A DNA stretch of 64,000 nt from Galeopsis tetrahit (lineage: Eukaryota > Streptophyta > Magnoliopsida > Lamiales > Lamiaceae): contig OY776131.1 in the NCBI GenBank assembly GCA_963675135.1, forward strand, positions 34,061,381-34,125,380, in the 5' to 3' direction. This document shows positions 55,146-64,000 of this stretch, in pieces. Positions within the stretch are counted from its first letter, which is position 1. Every line of letters begins with the position of its first letter. The position numbers were made by a program, and so were the translations under genes. The notes beneath the pieces are model-generated. The model had not been told where the DNA came from and did no database searches. It saw only the letters and a list, made by a program, of their open reading frames with translations.

Positions 55146-56375
55146 ATATTATCCATAATAATTATTAAAGAATATTTAAAGAAATAGAAAATATTTAAAG
55201 AAATAAAAAATATTTAAAGATTAAGGCCGTCGTAAATTGCAGCGTTCGGCCACGGCCTAGGGTGGTCGAAAACTGCTCGGAGAACACGACTGGATACCAT
55301 TTCTGCTAGTGGGTGGGTGTATTTATAAAAAATATGGGTGTAAATTGAACTGTCAGTGGGTGTATTTATAAAGAATGTGAGTGTGAATGGCTGAAATGCG
55401 TATATGCAATATTTCACATAAGACTGGCCCCAAAAATAAATTCCTTAAAACCGATTCACTAATATAGTATAATAAGTAAGGATCGATTCCACAAGAAACT
55501 GTGTAATTTAATCGAAATAATTTTATATTCAAAAACGGGGGAGGGGGTTTGGATGGTTGACTATTTAACTACTAAAAAGCAAAAAATAAATAAATAATGA
55601 GTATTCAAATGGTGAGAACGATCTAGCCCTCAAATCGTTTCTCTTTAATTAATTTTACTAATTTAATTAATGAATCTATAATTTCAAATCTTATCTCTAA
55701 ATTTGTAGTACAATCATACTAGTTCGAATTGTTTCTTAATAATGTTTCAAGCATTCATTAAATTGAAAGAAATAATCCCAACAAACACAAGAGAAACATA
55801 AATGGTGATATTTAAAATTTGCCCTAATAGAGATCATTATCAGCAATTTAGATACGAGCTCTAATTAATTTATTCCTACGAATAACACCAAAATATGTAT
55901 TTGAAATTCAACTCGAAAAATGCATTAATGAACTAAAACAATATGATAAACTAGACTATTAATACAAGACGTTCATTTCATACAATCTAAACGTTATTAT
56001 TCCCTAAGGTGTTTTGTCTTAGTTGCTACAATTTCTACAATATCATACAGAGTAATAATTACAGATTATAAATCGTGAATTTGTTAGAATTGATAAACAA
56101 ATAAACTCGGATGATTAGTCCTAATAAATCTATTAATCAAAATACATTTAGCATATAAACAAATAATAACGAAATTGAGACAAATATTGAGATAAATCGT
56201 TATTCACTTATTTAAAAAGACATAACTAAATCAAGGTTTTACATCCTCGGGCTAGAGAATTAAATGAGATTATTTACCCATAGGTTCATTCCACTAGTGT
56301 CTAAAATATTTAGATGCGAAAAATTTAAAACATTACTATTAAGTGTAAAATGAGTGTCAAAATACTTATACTACC
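55146..56375. other. Spacer, possible old LTR-element tail
   Basis: No gene recognised. GGATCGATTCCACAAGAAACTG near 55482 resembles the conserved GGATCGA-CCACA-GAA stretch of some plant Ty3-type retroelement 3' regions. Without LTRs this is only a guess. Confidence 0.35.
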
Positions 56376-56386
56376 CTCTATATAAG
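56376..56386 (+). promoter_or_regulatory. TATA-like box of unknown unit
   Basis: CTCTATATAAGG followed by a CT-rich stretch (TCTCCCTTC, then CTCCTCTCTCTCGCCTCC) looks like a plant core promoter or an LTR U3/R border. A frame of 66 codons (56450-56650) follows but has no recognisable family. Confidence 0.35.
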
Positions 56387-56657
56387 GAGACTCTCCCTTC
56401 ATAATGTAACCCCAATTCCTCACTCCTCTCTCTCGCCTCCCTAAAAAAATTGTTTACCTCTATTCTTCCTCACCCCATGCTTATGAGCCAAAGTGATGTA
56501 AGAATCTCATTTACTTTCGATATATCGCAAATTTTTTACCTAAATAAGTTATTAGTCAATTGTAGCCCTTCCTCTGATCTGGCTAAACCATTATTGAAGA
56601 ATAGCTTTATAGAAATCACGAATATATCTTGTAGATGTTGTTACTCTTAAATGTCTT

Positions 56658-56930
56658 AACATTCACAGCAACATCTTAATTCGATCTTTCTTATTTTTCC
56701 TAAGTCCAAATTTTGTTTTCTAGTTGATGCTGCTTTGGATGTTGTAACATCGCAGGTTGAAGATCTAGAACATTCTGCAAGCTTCCAGATCCTTCCAGTC
56801 TGGAACTGTGTAGAATGTTCTAGATCTTCAACCTGCGATGTTACAACATCCAAAGCAGCATCAACTAGAAAACAAAATTTGGACTTAGGAAAAATAAGAA
56901 ATGTCGAATTAAGATGTTGTTGTGAATGTT
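56658..56930. repeat. 119-bp near-perfect inverted repeat
   Basis: Arms 56658-56776 and 56812-56930 are of equal length, differ at about three positions and surround a 35-base loop that itself contains CCAGA…TCTGG. The same 65-residue open frame is therefore found on both strands. A transcript would fold into a long hairpin. The right arm leads into copia gag-like sequence, so the inverted repeat probably formed at the broken 5' end of that element. Confidence 0.9.
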
Positions 56931-59900
56931 AGGCACCCGAACATATTATCCATATTTTAAGTCTAAGATGTACATGTATATCAAGTCGATTGATGAACGT
57001 GCTTGGAGGACTGTACTTACAGGTTATGATGTACCAAAGATCCAAATCAACACATCAACACCCCACCAGAAAGAAGGAAAAGTCAATTTCAACCAAGGTT
57101 ATCAAAAAGTGAAGGTAAACTAAGGTATGATCTTTAATATAGAAAACCAGTTCAATGCATATTCTGAATATGGTCTTAATGAAAATTAATGTGCCAATAT
57201 TAGACTTAAGCGAAAACTGAATTTTATTACTACCTTAAGTGATGAATCAAATGATGAATTTGATGAATTAAAAGATTTTGAATTCGCTTTTCATACTAAG
57301 ATTGATTATGATGATTTTTTTTTTATGATGATTTGGATGATACAGATTCTGATGTTGCACCTGGTGTCATAACATCTATAGTAACATCAAAACAAAATCA
57401 CCCAGATTTGAATTGTTTTAATGGGTTTGTTGATGATGCAGGCATAAGGATTGATGATTCTAAATATCAAAGGTTGTTAGATGATTGAAACTCTCAGAAA
57501 ATCATTCTTAATTCTTTGAACAAAGAGAATGAGAATCTGAAAGGAACAATTACTAAGCTAGAAGTCATACATACCAGAAGAGATTTTGAAGTTTATAAAC
57601 TGAAGGAGAAATTGATCACCTCTACTTTAAGTTTCATAAAATTTTCTATGAGTGCTTCTGATATATGTTATAGATATTGGTAAATTTGACAATTGTGGTA
57701 TACGTTATGATGGTTAAACTGCTTCTATTTCTAAGAATTTTAAAAATGCTGTGAAATTTGTGAAGGCAAATGTTAAAACATCTGTTGTAACATCTGCACA
57801 AACAGATTCTTACAAATTCAAAAACATTGAAAAGAAGTTTGTATGTCATTATTTTTCGAAAATTGATCATATTTGTCCTTACTGCATAAAAATGTTTGAT
57901 GATCTGAGATATGAGAAAATGTTATCTAAAATGATATCACATCCTATGAAACATTTTCTAAAATCTGCATGGAAATCTGATGTTACTTGTAATGTTGTTC
58001 ACACTTCCTTGAAAGCATGTTTACTTGTTCAATGGTATTTTGATAGTGGTTGTTCTAAACATATGCAGGATAAATTGACTACTTATCTGATTATGTGACC
58101 TTGAATGATGGTAATGTTACATATGGTGATTGTTCGAAAGGACAGATTATAGGAACTTTGAATGTTGATGGTTTTCCTTAGCTTAAAAATGTTTTACATT
58201 TTGATGGATTACTTGCTGATTTGATTAGTATTAGTCAACTTTGTGATGATAATTTGCATGTATAATTTGACAAAGAATCATGTGTATGTTCTTAATAAAG
58301 ATGAAGATTGTCTAGGGCAGTAGATAATTGTTATCTTATTGGAACAAATGTGTGTAATTTGTCAAAGAATGATGAAAATATCTTATTGCATCAAAAATTG
58401 GGACATGCATATATTATACATCAGTGAAGGGACTAATCAAAGTCGATGCAGTGAAAAGGATTACCAAAACAGAAGTTTCAGAGTACCACTGTATGTGGAC
58501 CATGCCAGAAAGGTAAGCAGGTAAGAGTGTTTCATAAAATGTTGTCACATTGCTCTACACATCAATGTTTCAAATTGTTTTGCACATGGATTTTATTGGT
58601 CCTATGAAAACTGAAAGCATTGGAGGCAAGAGATATTCACTTGTTGTGGTAGATGAATTTCTAGATATACCTGTATTGAGTTTTTAAGAGATATATCTAA
58701 AACATTAATTTGCTGAATTTAAAATTCTTTACAAAAGGTTCAAAAATATGTTTAACTTGAAAGTTGGCTATATTAGAACTGATGATGGTAGGGAATTTGA
58801 AAATAGCATGTTTAATGATTTGATAAGAAAGGTATCTTGCAAGAATATTCATCTTCTAAAACTCCATAACAGAATGTCTTTGCTGAAAGAAAGAATATAA
58901 CTCTATAAGAAATGGCAAGAGTCATGCTTACATCTGAAAGTCTTGATAAAAGATTTTGGGCTGAAGCATTGAATACATGAGCATGTCATATCACTAATAG
59001 AGTTTATATTCGATCTGATTTTAATCAAACACCTTATGATATTTTGAACAACAGAAAACTAAATGTGAAATATTTTCATGTATTTGGTTATGTGTGTTAT
59101 ATTCTGATTGATAGAGATCAACTTCATAAGTTTGATTCTAAAAGTGTAAGGTTTCTTTTTAGGCTATTCTAGAAATAGTAAAGCTTATAGAGTTTATAAC
59201 CTTAGGACTAACGATGTTCAAGAATCTGTTAATGTTGTGTTTGATGATGATTAAGGTCTTACAGATGAGAAAGATGAAAAAGATGTATCACAAGTGACTG
59301 ACAATCCTGAGAATACACTGAAATCTGAAAATGTTGCAACTAATGTTACAACATCTGGAGCAACATTTACAGAACAGTCAGTTGGAATTTCACAGAACAG
59401 TCAGTATGTTCCCAAAATGAATCCTTCTTCAAGAATTGATAAAAGTCATCCATCTGACCAGATCATAGGTGATGCTACAGTTGGAGTGCAAACAAGAGGA
59501 AAAGTAAGATCAATAAGGTAGATGTGGTAAGAACAATATGCATGTCTTCTATTTGCAATGTTGTGAATGCAGAGTGTTACTATTTTTAGGAATGAACTAG
59601 TTTAGTTTCACAAAGGCTACACTCAAGTTGAGGTTATTGATTTTGATGAAATTTTTGCACTTGTTGCTAGGATATAATCTATTAGATTATTGCTAGCAAT
59701 TGAATGTTTTATTAACATTAAACCTTTATCAAATGGATGTATAAGCTGCATTTCTAAATGACATTTTGAATGAAGAAGCATATGTTTAACAACTTAAAGG
59801 ATTTGAAGATCCGCAATACGCTGATCATTTTTGTTAGAGGAGAAGCCGATATAACTGTGTTCATTAAGCACACTGGAGAAGATTTACTTATTGCTCAAAT

Positions 59901-60233
59901 ATATGTTGATGACATTGTGTTTGGTTTAACTTGTGATAAAATGTTAAACAATTTGTTAAAACAATGACTGCAACATTTGAGATGAGTATGGTTGGAGACT
60001 TGAATTATTTTTTAGGTCTTCAAATCAAGCAATGTAAGGATGATATATTCTTCTCTCAAGGTAAGTATGCTGAGAACTTGGTTAAAAGGTTTGATTTTGA
60101 AAGTTAAAAAGTAATGGAAACTTTTATGAGATCTACTTTGAAACTTTGCAAAGACAATGTTGGAAAGGATGTTGATCCAACATTGCATAGATCTATGATA
60201 AGAAGTTTTACTTTATCTAACCTCTATTAGACC

Positions 60234-60972
60234 TAGAGCTGTCAAAATGGGTTGAGCCCATTGGGCCGGCCCGTCCCCGCCTATTAATATAATCGGTTGG
60301 ACTAAGTATTTAAAAACCCGTTTAGGAGTGGGACCGTACGGTCTAGACCGTATGGGTTGCGGGACCGCACGGTCTAGACCGTATGGGTCGCGGGACCGCA
60401 CGGTCTAGATCGTTGACTTTTTTATATGTAGATGAGAATTGTGCACGTACTAAGACAATTTTGTTGAAGGAGATATTTTTATCTAATGTTGTTGAAAATT
60501 GTGAGGATGAACGAGAAGGAAATGAAGAGGACTTTGATGATGATATGAAATATGGTTTTTAATTTTTAAAGTTTTTGTGTATTTGAACTTAAATTACTAT
60601 TTTGATATTTTATGTTTTATGTTGATAAACTTTGGACGCTATTTCATAACTTTGTGTTTACGTTGATGAACTTTGTATGTTTTATTTATTTGGACTATTT
60701 TATAGAAATTATTGTTTTAATTTTAAATTTATGTAAACTTTGCTTTTTATTAATTGTTTATATAGTGTTTAAAATATAAAAATAATACATGTAAAAAAAT
60801 AAATATTTAATGAAAAAGCCCGTGGGCTAGCCCGTCACCCGCCATGGGTTGGGTTGGGTTGACTATTTTTCAACCCGTCCCCGCCGTGGACCGGCCCGCC
60901 AAAGTCCGTAAAATGACGGGTTGAGGTGGGTTTTGGACCGGCCCGCACCGTTAGCCCGTTCTGACAGGTCTA
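60234..60972. mobile_element. hAT-type MITE nested in the copia remnant
   Basis: Ends TAGAGCTGTCAAAATGGG and CCCGTTCTGACAGGTCTA are hAT inverted repeats. The 8-bp duplication ATTAGACC (60226-60233 and 60973-60980) is exact. GC-rich subterminal zones hold GGCCCGTCCCCGCC-type tracts and, on the left, three copies of an ACCGTACGGTCTAGACCGTATGGG-like unit (60332-60410). 739 bases, no transposase. Same family as 7911-8544. Confidence 0.95.
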
Positions 60973-61367
60973 ATTAGACCAGATATAATGTATAGTGTTT
61001 TTGTTTGTGCTATTTACCAATATTATCCAAATGAATCTCACCTGACTGTTTTGAAAAGAATTATCAAGTATGATGCAGGTACAAGTGAACTTGGGATTTG
61101 GTATACTAAGGACACCAACAACACTTTGATTGGATACAGTGATGCAGATTGAGCATGAGATATAGATGACAAAAAGAGTAAAAGTAGATGATGTTTCTAC
61201 ATGGGAAACAATCTTGTTGTTAAACAAGATATTTCATGACTATGGAATTGAATTGATATCCTTACAATTTTCTATGATAATACGAGTGCATAAACATTTC
61301 TAAAAATTCAGTACAACACTCACTCACTAAACACATTTGCATTAGGAATTATTTTATGAGAGATTTA

Positions 61368-62336
61368 GGAGGGTGTATTCAATTGAGATTTTGTTGGATT
61401 TTTTTGGACTTTAAAAAGTCAGTGGATTTAGAAAATCCATAGACTCTATGCAGAGTTTGACTGACTTTTTTATTGATTTATATGAATTTTTATAGATTTG
61501 AGAGGATTTTGAAATACACATTTTTTTATTGATTTACATGGATTTCCATAAACTACGCCCCTAAAACCTAGTTCAATTTTTTTTTTATTATTTATCATTA
61601 TTATTCTCATCTTCATTTTCATCACAGTTCATTTTCACATAGTTAGCAAGTTCTCCATGCATTAGCTTAAGTTCTTTGTTTGTTGTAGTTGTCTTTGAGA
61701 ATGAGAAAGCAATTCCAAATATATTGGACTGAAAATTCATCTGAGCGGCCTTCTTTCCGAAGAAAGTTATGTAATCCAGCGAACTTGTGAATTGCAATTT
61801 GAAAATACCAAAAATTCAATTGAATAATTGCATTTCTGGGGTGACGACCTTGACCACCAAAATCTTTTAGATGACGTAATGGGGAATTGACGTCGATTAG
61901 ATATTATTGACGGTGTCCGATATACTATAATTTTTAAAGAAAGAACATAATTTTAAAATACAGAGATGTAATTTTTTTCACGATTTTTTCACGATAATAA
62001 TGGTGGTGAAGAATCTGTTGATGGTTATCAAATAACATAGTTAACACAATTTTTTTTTTCTGTTTTAGAGTCTTCTAAGAGAATCCGTTGAAATCTCTAT
62101 TTTTAGAAGAGATTTTGATTAGTGAAATTTATTTATATTTTTGAAAGAGAATCCAACGAAATCCATAGAGTATTAAAATCCATAGATTGTTGAATACCTA
62201 AAGATTTCTAAAGACTTTTTAAAATCCGTATTGAATACCTCAAAATTTTGAAAGACTTTTAAAAATCCGGATTGAATACCCCCAGATTTTAAAAGTCCAA
62301 AAAAATCCAACAGAATCTCAATTGAATACACCCCTC
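61368..62336. mobile_element. Harbinger-like (Tourist-type) element nested in the copia remnant
   Basis: Ends GGAGGGTGTATTCAATTGAG and the complement of TCAATTGAATACACCCCTC form inverted repeats that stay similar for about 45 bases. TTA lies on both sides (61365-61367 and 62337-62339), the target preferred by PIF/Harbinger. The copia frame reads …MRDL before and VEKNIVK after the insertion. 969 bases. A 69-codon minus-strand frame (61588-61797) has a charged tail but no clear transposase or Myb match. Confidence 0.8.
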
Positions 62337-62485
62337 TTAGTGGAGAAGAACATAGTGAAGTTGGAATACGTACCTATTGAAAATCATAATGCTGATTTAT
62401 TTACTAAGGTTTTGACCTTGAGACATTCTTATCTTTGAGAAAATCTCTTGGTATGTGTAGTATCTGAATAATCCTAGATGGATGG

Positions 62486-62936
62486 TGTTACAAATGTTAT
62501 AGCATTTGGGACAACATCATAAGGTTGTATAGTTGTTATAGATTTAATTTATTTCCTATTTTCGTTGAATAATTCCTTTGCAAAATATTCTTGAATCTAA
62601 AATTTGTTGTGCAAAAATAAACATGTCTTACACCTCTCAAATGCATATAAATAGAATGTTGTTAGCATACTAAAAGATGTAGTTAATCACTGAGTAACTA
62701 TGGAGCACGGAGTTGACTACTACGATGCCTTCTTTTCAAAAGGTGATTAATAAAATACATCAACATGTTCATAATCCATTGAGTAATTATGGGGCACGGA
62801 GTTCGCTACTACGATGCACTCTTCTAGAAAAATGGATCAATATGAACTAGGTGCTACAACACGAAAAGAAAAGAAAAAATGGTGCAACACAAATGAAGTA
62901 AATTCATGTAAAAACCGTGTTGAGGTGTATGTAACA
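62486..62936 (+). repeat. 3' LTR of the copia remnant
   Basis: Begins TGTTACAAATG and ends GTGTATGTAACA, giving TGTTACA/TGTAACA inverted borders. A TATAAATA box is at 62646-62653. Two diverged copies of a 45-base segment (GAGTAACTATGGAGCACGGAG and GAGTAATTATGGGGCACGGAG) start near 62694 and 62782. Length 451 bases. Confidence 0.75.
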
Positions 62937-63380
62937 GTTTTGAGCATAGCATTAGATGATTCGATTATATTTTTATAAGTAGTAATTATTTGATTATTTG
63001 TGGAAATTTATTTCATTTATTCTGATTATACTAACCCACGTCTTTGGTTTATTTTCAGGTTATACACATTTAAATGTTAAATATTCTAGATTGTTCTTAA
63101 TTTAATTAATTATTTAATTATGATTTTACCCACTACTTATCCGTGATCTATTTTTGTGGCTATGTTTATGGAGTATTATCGAATTTCGTCTAGAATCCTC
63201 CTTAGTTAGTTCTTTTTTTTATACGTATTACTTCCAACTATGCATTCTCTCCTATATTCTTCTCATAACATGATATACTAAGCAATACATTTTTTTCGAG
63301 TGATTTGAGTATTGCGTTTTAAGATTTGCTAAAGCCTTGTTTGTCTAGAATTTTGTGATTATCTTTTCGATTTCTTGGTG
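62937..63380. other. AT-rich spacer before the second array
   Basis: No gene or element recognised. The tandem array starts abruptly at 63381. Confidence 0.5.
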
Positions 63381-64000
63381 TTTAACCCGTTTATTTTACC
63401 AGTTTTTGTGATTTTTTTTATCTTTTATTTTATTGGCGAACGAGGGATATTAAATGTAGTAATTCAAATTGTAACAAACGCATATTCAATGTAGTAATTC
63501 AAACTGTAGTATGTAGTAACATATAATTTTTTATAGAGTTTAATTATTAGGAAGGACAATCCTATAGATTCATTTTTTTTCAAACAAAGGAAACAAATTA
63601 AAACCCGTTTATTTTACCAGTTTATTCAATGTAGTAATTCAAACTGTAGTATGTAGTAACAAAAATTTTAACCCGTTTATTTTACCAGTTTTTGTGATTT
63701 TTTTTATCTTTTATTTTATTGGCGAACGAGGGATATTAAATGTAGTAATTCAAATTGTAATATGTAGTAACACACATTATTTTATATAGTAATAACACAA
63801 ACTATTTTATATAACAAGACAAATTTTTTTATTTAATAACACGTTTTTTCTAGTGTTTTTGTTAATGTAGTAACTCACATTATAATACGTAGTAACATAT
63901 ATTATTGCATGTAGTAAACACAATAATCATGTTGTAATGCAAATCATTTGATAAAGTTACATATAGTAACAAACGCATATTCAATGTAGTAATTCAAACT
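63381..64000. repeat. Second locus of the higher-order tandem repeat (runs off the window)
   Basis: Landmarks GGCGAACGAGGG at 63435 and 63721 are 286 bases apart, so a short unit is followed by a long unit, the same order as at 49230-51230. Sequence is nearly identical to that array despite about 12 kb between them. It continues past the right edge. Confidence 0.95.

Larger units (their letters stand above)
56960..62460 (+). pseudogene. Copia gag-pol pseudogene
   Basis: Recognisable parts: Gag helix motif IKSIDERAWRTVLTG; zinc-knuckle CHYFSKIDHICPYC with the second Cys changed to Phe; protease catalytic DSG at 58042-58050; integrase ESIGGKRYSLVVVDEF; RT LLIAQIYVDDIVFG with YVDD at 59902-59913; then RSMIRSF / RPDIMYSV across the hAT insertion; YSDAD for RNase H near 61135; QHSLTKHICIRNYFMRDL and, after the Harbinger-like insertion, VEKNIVKLEYVPIENHNADL. 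These domains cut, reverse-transcribe and integrate the element in functional relatives. Dozens of stops show long inactivity. Confidence 0.85.
56932..62936 (+). mobile_element. Ty1/copia remnant with two nested DNA transposons
   Basis: In order: gag (56960-57120, KSKMYMYIKSIDERAWRTVLTG), a decayed zinc knuckle (about 57841-57885), protease (WYFDSGCSKHM), integrase (about 58590-59000), RT, RNase H (61020-61200 and 61290-62400) and a 3' LTR (62486-62936). It is interrupted by an hAT element (60234-60972) and a Harbinger-like element (61368-62336). Coding sequence resumes exactly after each insertion. Many stops and frameshifts exist, and the 5' LTR is missing or replaced by the inverted repeat at 56658. 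Confidence 0.9.

Noticed and set aside
55440..55560. Ty3 retroelement internal region
   Set aside because: Only one short motif resembles such elements; there are no LTRs or protein domains, so it is noted in the spacer entry but not called.
56656..56932. Two similar 65-residue frames on opposite strands
   Set aside because: They are the same sequence read from the two arms of the inverted repeat, not genes.
1..64000. tRNA, rRNA or other RNA genes
   Set aside because: No tRNA A/B boxes in cloverleaf context or rRNA-like sequence was seen. The only tRNA-like match is the copia primer site at 39624-39636.

Overview
This window is nuclear DNA from a flowering plant, most likely a eudicot. It is AT-rich and intron/UTR-like, has no bacterial-style operons, and is crowded with plant-type transposable elements: L1-type LINEs, Ty1/copia LTR elements, CACTA, hAT, Mutator-like, Harbinger-like and Stowaway-like elements, and a probable Helitron. 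Only two loci look like ordinary intact host genes. One is an intronless sterol C24-methyltransferase gene (SMT2-type, 46724-47803, minus strand). The other is a small intronless gene for a 121-residue protein of unknown function (5989-6354, minus strand). Three host-derived fragments are also present: a decayed RNase H-like gene (38811-41111), an ABC1-kinase exon remnant (52644-52778) and a GRAS/HAM-type fragment carried inside a transposon (54657-54971).

Layout. 1-6400: edge of a possible gene, a segmental duplication with Stowaway-like MITEs, a Helitron-like element, then the small gene. 6890-11846: a decayed LINE interrupted by a CACTA element that is itself interrupted by an hAT MITE. 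12515-14690: a LINE tail and a solo LTR. 14691-21047: a nearly full-length LINE with an intact ORF1 and a lightly damaged ORF2. 22473-29165: a second LINE clade (RRM-type ORF1, no RNase H) on the minus strand, with a solo LTR in its ORF1. 29492-30101: a MULE-like MITE. 30316-33653: a 5'-truncated LINE with a 15-bp target duplication. 34029-37603: an hAT MITE, a Stowaway-like MITE and a 1.1-kb MULE-type element. 38811-41111: the RNase H-like pseudogene split by a 1.8-kb copia-type LTR element. 41112-46700: AT-rich spacer with MITEs. 46724-47803: SMT2. 48360-51230: a MULE-like MITE followed by a higher-order tandem repeat with a period of about 782 bp. 51420-52800: a GC-rich leader-like segment plus the ABC1K remnant. 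54431-55136: a Pack-MULE. 56658-62936: a copia remnant that starts with a 119-bp inverted repeat, carries an hAT and a Harbinger-like insertion, and ends in an LTR. 63381-64000: the higher-order repeat reappears and runs off the window.

The genes do not form a pathway. The window is best read as layered insertions. Many insertions can be proved from the sequence because exact target-site duplications flank them and the interrupted reading frame or repeat resumes on the other side. I found no clear new multi-gene system. The most interesting items are the Pack-MULE carrying a GRAS/HAM open reading frame, the two-phase higher-order tandem repeat, the MULE-like MITE family with terminal palindromes, the long near-perfect hairpin at the head of the copia remnant, and the triple nest LINE/CACTA/hAT.
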